From Kosakonia oryziphila (lineage in GTDB: Bacteria; Pseudomonadota; Gammaproteobacteria; Enterobacterales; Enterobacteriaceae), in contig NZ_FMBC01000019.1 in NCBI RefSeq assembly GCF_900094795.1, positions 18,710 to 82,709 of the forward strand: DNA of 64,000 nucleotides, read 5' to 3'. Shown piece after piece: positions 60,960-64,000 of this stretch (the first letter of the stretch is position 1; each line of letters opens with the position of its first letter). The notes under the pieces are model-generated. The model made no database searches. It had not been told where the DNA came from and worked only from the letters and a program-made list of their open reading frames with translations. The translations under genes and the position numbers were made by a program.

Positions 60960-61573
60960 TGGAGAGCTGGTTGATACCGGCTGTGCCGGTCACCTTTAGC
61001 GAGGAGATCAAAAAGAGCCGTTTTATCACACTGTTGGCGCATACCGACGGTGTGGAGACGGCGAAGGCGTTTATCGAAACTGTTCGGGCGGAGCACCCGG
61101 ACGCCCGCCACCATTGTGTGGCGTGGGTTGCCGGGCCGCCGGATGATTCGCAGCAGTTGGGCTTTTCTGACGATGGAGAACCGGCGGGTACCGCAGGGAA
61201 ACCGATGCTGGCTCAGTTGATGGGCAGTGGTGTCGGCGAAATTACGGCAGTTGTGGTGCGTTATTATGGCGGCGTCTTATTGGGAACTGGCGGGCTGGTG
61301 AAAGCCTACGGCGGCGGCGTCCAGCAGGCGCTGAATCAACTCGCGACAACCCGCAAAATGCCATTAACCGAATATACTCTGTGGTGTGATTACGCACTGT
61401 TGAGCGGAGTCGAAACGTTGCTTGAGCAATTTGAGGGGAAAATTGTTGCGAGCGAGTATCAGGCTACCGTGTATCTGCGGGTGGCGCTTCCTCACAGCAG
61501 ATTGGACGCATTTTCGGCAAGGCTCGCTGATTTTAGTCGTGGCACATTGCAATTGTTAAAAACTGAAGAATAA
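60959..61573 (+). CDS. yigZ: IMPACT/YigZ family protein
   Basis: The 204 residues comprise an N-terminal UPF0029 (IMPACT) domain with DARHHCVAWVAG, FSDDGEPAGTAGKPML and VVVRYYGGVLLGTGGLVKAYG, and a C-terminal DUF1949 ferredoxin-like domain. The eukaryotic relative regulates the kinase GCN2. The bacterial role is not established, though nucleic acid or ribosome contact has been suggested. Coupled to pepQ. Confidence 0.92.
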   Translation: MESWLIPAVPVTFSEEIKKSRFITLLAHTDGVETAKAFIETVRAEHPDARHHCVAWVAGPPDDSQQLGFSDDGEPAGTAGKPMLAQLMGSGVGEITAVVVRYYGGVLLGTGGLVKAYGGGVQQALNQLATTRKMPLTEYTLWCDYALLSGVETLLEQFEGKIVASEYQATVYLRVALPHSRLDAFSARLADFSRGTLQLLKTEE

Positions 61574-61613
61574 TCCCCATCTGATTTTCTGAACACCTAA
61601 GGAAGCGGCAGAG

Positions 61614-63065
61614 ATGCATTTTCGCGCCATAACTCGAATCGTTGGACTGCTGGTCATCCTCTTTTCCGGAACGATGATCTTACCTGGACTGGTAGCCCTT
61701 ATTTACCGTGATGGCGCGGGCCGTGCATTCACGCAGACCTTCTTCGTTGCACTGGTGATTGGTTCCATTCTTTGGTGGCCGAACCGCCGCGAGAAGCGGG
61801 AATTGAAATCCCGTGAAGGTTTTTTGATCGTCGTGTTGTTCTGGACGGTGCTGGGGAGCGTGGGTGCGCTGCCGTTCGTCTTTGCCGAAAGCCCGAATCT
61901 GACGGTGACGGATGCTTTTTTTGAATCCTTCTCTGGCTTGACAACGACCGGGGCGACCACGCTGGTTGGGCTGGATTCATTGCCGCACGCGATTCTTTTC
62001 TATCGCCAGATGCTGCAATGGTTCGGCGGGATGGGAATCATCGTGCTGGCGGTGGCCATCCTGCCCATTCTGGGCGTGGGGGGGATGCAGCTCTATCGCG
62101 CCGAGATGCCGGGGCCGCTGAAAGATAACAAAATGCGCCCGCGTATTGCGGAGACGGCGAAAACCCTGTGGCTTATTTATGTGCTGCTTACGGTAGCCTG
62201 CGCGCTGGCGCTATGGTTTGCCGGAATGCCAGCTTTTGACGCCATTGGACATAGCTTTGCCACTATCGCTATTGGTGGTTTTTCCACGCATGATGCCAGC
62301 ATTGGCTATTTCAACAGCCCGACGATCAACACCATCATTGCTATCTTCCTCCTGATTTCCGGGTGTAACTATGGTTTGCACTTCTCGTTGCTGAGCGGGC
62401 GTAGTCTGAAAGTTTATTGGCGCGATCCGGAATTCAGAATGTTTATCGGCGTACAACTGACGCTGGTGGTCATCTGCACCGTGGTGCTGTGGTTCCATAA
62501 TATCTACAGCTCGGCGTTGACAACGATTAATCAGGCTTTCTTCCAGGTGGTCTCTATGGCGACCACTGCCGGGTTTACGACTGACAGTATCTCCCGCTGG
62601 CCGCTTTTCTTGCCGGTATTGTTGCTCTGTTCTGCTTTTATCGGCGGCTGCGCAGGTTCGACGGGCGGCGGTCTGAAGGTGATCCGCATTCTGCTGCTGT
62701 TTAAGCAGGGCAACCGCGAACTGAAAAGACTGGTACATCCGAATGCGGTGTACAGTATTAAGTTGGGGAATCGTGCATTGCCGGAACGTATTCTTGAAGC
62801 TGTGTGGGGCTTCTTCTCCGCTTATGCGCTGGTATTTATCGTCAGTATGCTGGCAATCATCGCCACGGGGGTTGACGATTTTTCTGCATTTGCTTCTGTG
62901 GTTGCGACACTCAATAACCTTGGGCCGGGGCTGGGCGTGGTAGCGGATAATTTTGCCAGCATGAATCCGGTCGCCAAGTGGGTACTCATCGCAAATATGC
63001 TATTTGGTCGTCTGGAGGTCTTCACGCTGCTGGTACTGTTTACCCCAACCTTCTGGCGCGAATAA
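61614..63065 (+). CDS. trkH: Potassium uptake protein TrkH
   Basis: The 483 residues form four repeated M1-P-M2 pore units of the Trk/Ktr/HKT superfamily, with selectivity-loop glycines seen in [36 protein letters not shown] and LNNLGPGLG. It works with the cytosolic NAD/ATP-binding TrkA, encoded elsewhere. The ATG follows AAGGAAG 41 bases after yigZ. hemG starts 12 nt after its stop. Confidence 0.97.
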   Translation: MHFRAITRIVGLLVILFSGTMILPGLVALIYRDGAGRAFTQTFFVALVIGSILWWPNRREKRELKSREGFLIVVLFWTVLGSVGALPFVFAESPNLTVTDAFFESFSGLTTTGATTLVGLDSLPHAILFYRQMLQWFGGMGIIVLAVAILPILGVGGMQLYRAEMPGPLKDNKMRPRIAETAKTLWLIYVLLTVACALALWFAGMPAFDAIGHSFATIAIGGFSTHDASIGYFNSPTINTIIAIFLLISGCNYGLHFSLLSGRSLKVYWRDPEFRMFIGVQLTLVVICTVVLWFHNIYSSALTTINQAFFQVVSMATTAGFTTDSISRWPLFLPVLLLCSAFIGGCAGSTGGGLKVIRILLLFKQGNRELKRLVHPNAVYSIKLGNRALPERILEAVWGFFSAYALVFIVSMLAIIATGVDDFSAFASVVATLNNLGPGLGVVADNFASMNPVAKWVLIANMLFGRLEVFTLLVLFTPTFWRE

Positions 63066-63076
63066 TGGAGTGTGAC

Positions 63077-63619
63077 GTGAAAACATTAATTCTTTTCTCG
63101 ACCCGGGATGGGCAAACGCGGGAGATTGCTTCTTATCTGGCTTCAGAGCTTAACGAGCTTGGCGTCTGCGCGGATGTGGTTAACCTGAATCGCACACAAG
63201 AGATTGACTGGAGTAAATATGAGCGAGTGGTCATTGGTGCGTCCATCCGCTATGGGCACTTTCATCCGGCGTTGGCCAATTTTGTGAAAAAGCACCTCTC
63301 ACAATTAAATGAGCTGCCGGGGGCCTTCTTCTCCGTCAACCTGGTCGCGCGCAAACCGGAGAAAAGTTCGCCGCAAACGAACAACTATACGCGTAAGTTT
63401 TTGCTGTCGTCGCCCTGGCAGCCGGATCGCTGCGCTGTATTCGCCGGTGCGCTGCGTTACCCGCACTACCGATGGTATGATCGATTGATGATCCAACTGA
63501 TTATGAAAATGACGGGGGGGGAAACGGATAGACGTAAAGAAGTTGTCTATACCGACTGGCAGCAGGTGGCGAAGTTTGCCCGGGAAATAGCTCAGTTAAA
63601 CAGCAAATCGGGCGTTTAA
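63077..63619 (+). CDS. hemG: Menaquinone-dependent protoporphyrinogen IX dehydrogenase
   Basis: The 180 residues form a long-chain flavodoxin. The FMN loop is LFSTRDGQT near 5-14, followed by [12 protein letters not shown] and the HemG-specific insertion [20 protein letters not shown]. It oxidises protoporphyrinogen IX and passes electrons to quinones at the inner membrane. The start is GTG 63077, as in E. coli, while the longer frame from 62978 runs inside trkH. I see no intrinsic terminator before the rRNA promoters. Confidence 0.96.
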   Translation: MKTLILFSTRDGQTREIASYLASELNELGVCADVVNLNRTQEIDWSKYERVVIGASIRYGHFHPALANFVKKHLSQLNELPGAFFSVNLVARKPEKSSPQTNNYTRKFLLSSPWQPDRCAVFAGALRYPHYRWYDRLMIQLIMKMTGGETDRRKEVVYTDWQQVAKFAREIAQLNSKSGV

Positions 63620-63671
63620 TGGGCTCTGCGCCTGAAAAATGAGCGAACGATAATTTTTTTGAATTTTATGC

Positions 63672-63699
63672 TTGTCAGCCGGAATTAACTCCCTATAAT
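63672..63699 (+). promoter_or_regulatory. rRNA operon promoter P1
   Basis: TTGTCA (63672-63677), a 16-bp spacer and TATAAT (63694-63699), followed by GCGCCTCC, the GC-rich discriminator of rrn P1 promoters. The preceding AT-rich stretch (ATAATTTTTTTGAATTTTAT, about 63650-63669) is a likely UP element. Confidence 0.93.
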
Positions 63700-63769
63700 G
63701 CGCCTCCACTGACACGGCACAACGGCAAACACACCGGCCTGTCAGGTGAAGAAATCTGAAAATAACCAG

Positions 63770-63797
63770 TTGACTTCACGGCGGGAAAGCGTAATAT
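63770..63797 (+). promoter_or_regulatory. rRNA operon promoter P2
   Basis: TTGACT (63770-63775), a 16-bp spacer and TAATAT (63792-63797). It lies about 100 bp after P1, as in E. coli rrn operons. Confidence 0.9.
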
Positions 63798-63808
63798 GCA
63801 CACCCCGC

Positions 63809-63844
63809 GCCGCAGCGAAAACACAGCGGCACTGCTCTTTAACA
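63809..63844 (+). promoter_or_regulatory. rrn leader antitermination signals boxB and boxA
   Basis: A boxB-type stem GCCGC (63809-63813) / GCGGC (63826-63830) is followed by boxA TGCTCTTTAACA (63833-63844). These recruit NusB-NusE and other factors to prevent Rho termination of rRNA transcription. Confidence 0.92.
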
Positions 63845-63976
63845 ATTTATCAGACAATCTGTGTGGGCACTCAGGTGACATGGATTCTTGATGTCTTCGG
63901 ACAAAAAATGAATACCAGGTCTCTCGGGTGAACACGTAATTCATTACGAAGTTTAATTCGATGAGCATCAAACTTT

Positions 63977-64000
63977 AAATTGAAGAGTTTGATCATGGCT
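63977..64000 (+). rRNA. rrsA: 16S ribosomal RNA, first 24 nt
   Basis: AAATTGAAGAGTTTGATCAT and the next four bases match the 5' end of enterobacterial 16S rRNA. The gene continues beyond the window. Position after hemG corresponds to the E. coli rrnA operon, so the symbol is by synteny. Confidence 0.95.

Overview
This window is a piece of an enterobacterial (Enterobacteriaceae, Gammaproteobacteria) chromosome. It is collinear with the E. coli K-12 segment running from gppA/rhlB to the rrnA operon. The evidence is near-complete conservation of gene order and protein length, a full enterobacterial common antigen (ECA) operon, the argX-hisR-leuT-proM tRNA cluster, REP and ERIC repeats that are typical of enterics, and a UUG start on cyaA. 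I cannot name the genus from the sequence alone. It is not E. coli K-12: rffG/rffH, aslA/aslB, yigE, yigF and yigG are all absent.

Layout. 1-3408: start of gppA, then rhlB (minus); trxA and rho (plus). 3653-14521: ECA operon wecA-wzzE-wecB-wecC-wecD-wecE-wzxE-wecF-wzyE-wecG, tightly packed with several 4-nt overlaps. 14778-16163: amino-acid permease yifK. 16266-16715: four tRNA genes with one promoter and one terminator. 16746-17244: about 500 bp without a credible gene but with hairpins. 17245-21304: hemCDXY (minus), diverging from cyaA at 21626. 24213-30355: cyaY, lptM, then dapF-yigA-xerC-yigB, then uvrD behind a LexA box. 30504-36783: corL leader and corA, rarD, yigI, pldA, recQ, rhtC. 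36864-43759: rhtB, pldB, yigL, bioP, metR, metE. 44024-50540: dlhH, udp, rmuC, ubiE-ubiJ-ubiB. 50657-53533: tatABCD and rfaH. 53712-63619: ubiD, fre, fadBA, pepQ, yigZ, trkH, hemG. 63672-64000: rrn promoters P1/P2, antitermination leader and the first 24 nt of a 16S rRNA gene.

How the genes work together. The ECA block makes the GlcNAc-ManNAcA-Fuc4NAc repeat on undecaprenyl phosphate, flips it (WzxE), polymerises it (WzyE) and sets its length (WzzE). It lacks the two dTDP-glucose genes (rffH, rffG) needed for Fuc4NAc, so these steps must be encoded elsewhere in the genome. Other pathways are haem synthesis (hemC, hemD, hemG), ubiquinone synthesis (ubiE, ubiJ, ubiB, ubiD), twin-arginine export (tatABC), fatty-acid beta-oxidation (fadBA under FadR), methionine synthesis (metE under MetR and MetJ), lysine/peptidoglycan (dapF), DNA repair and recombination (uvrD, recQ, xerC, rmuC), and Mg2+/K+ transport (corA, trkH).

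There is no phage, insertion sequence, CRISPR array, defence island or secondary-metabolite cluster. I found no undescribed multi-gene system. What is unusual lies between the genes: the rffGH gap, an ERIC element in the metE leader, REP units in the uvrD leader, a rhoL-like leader without its start codon, and the uncharacterised stretch after proM.
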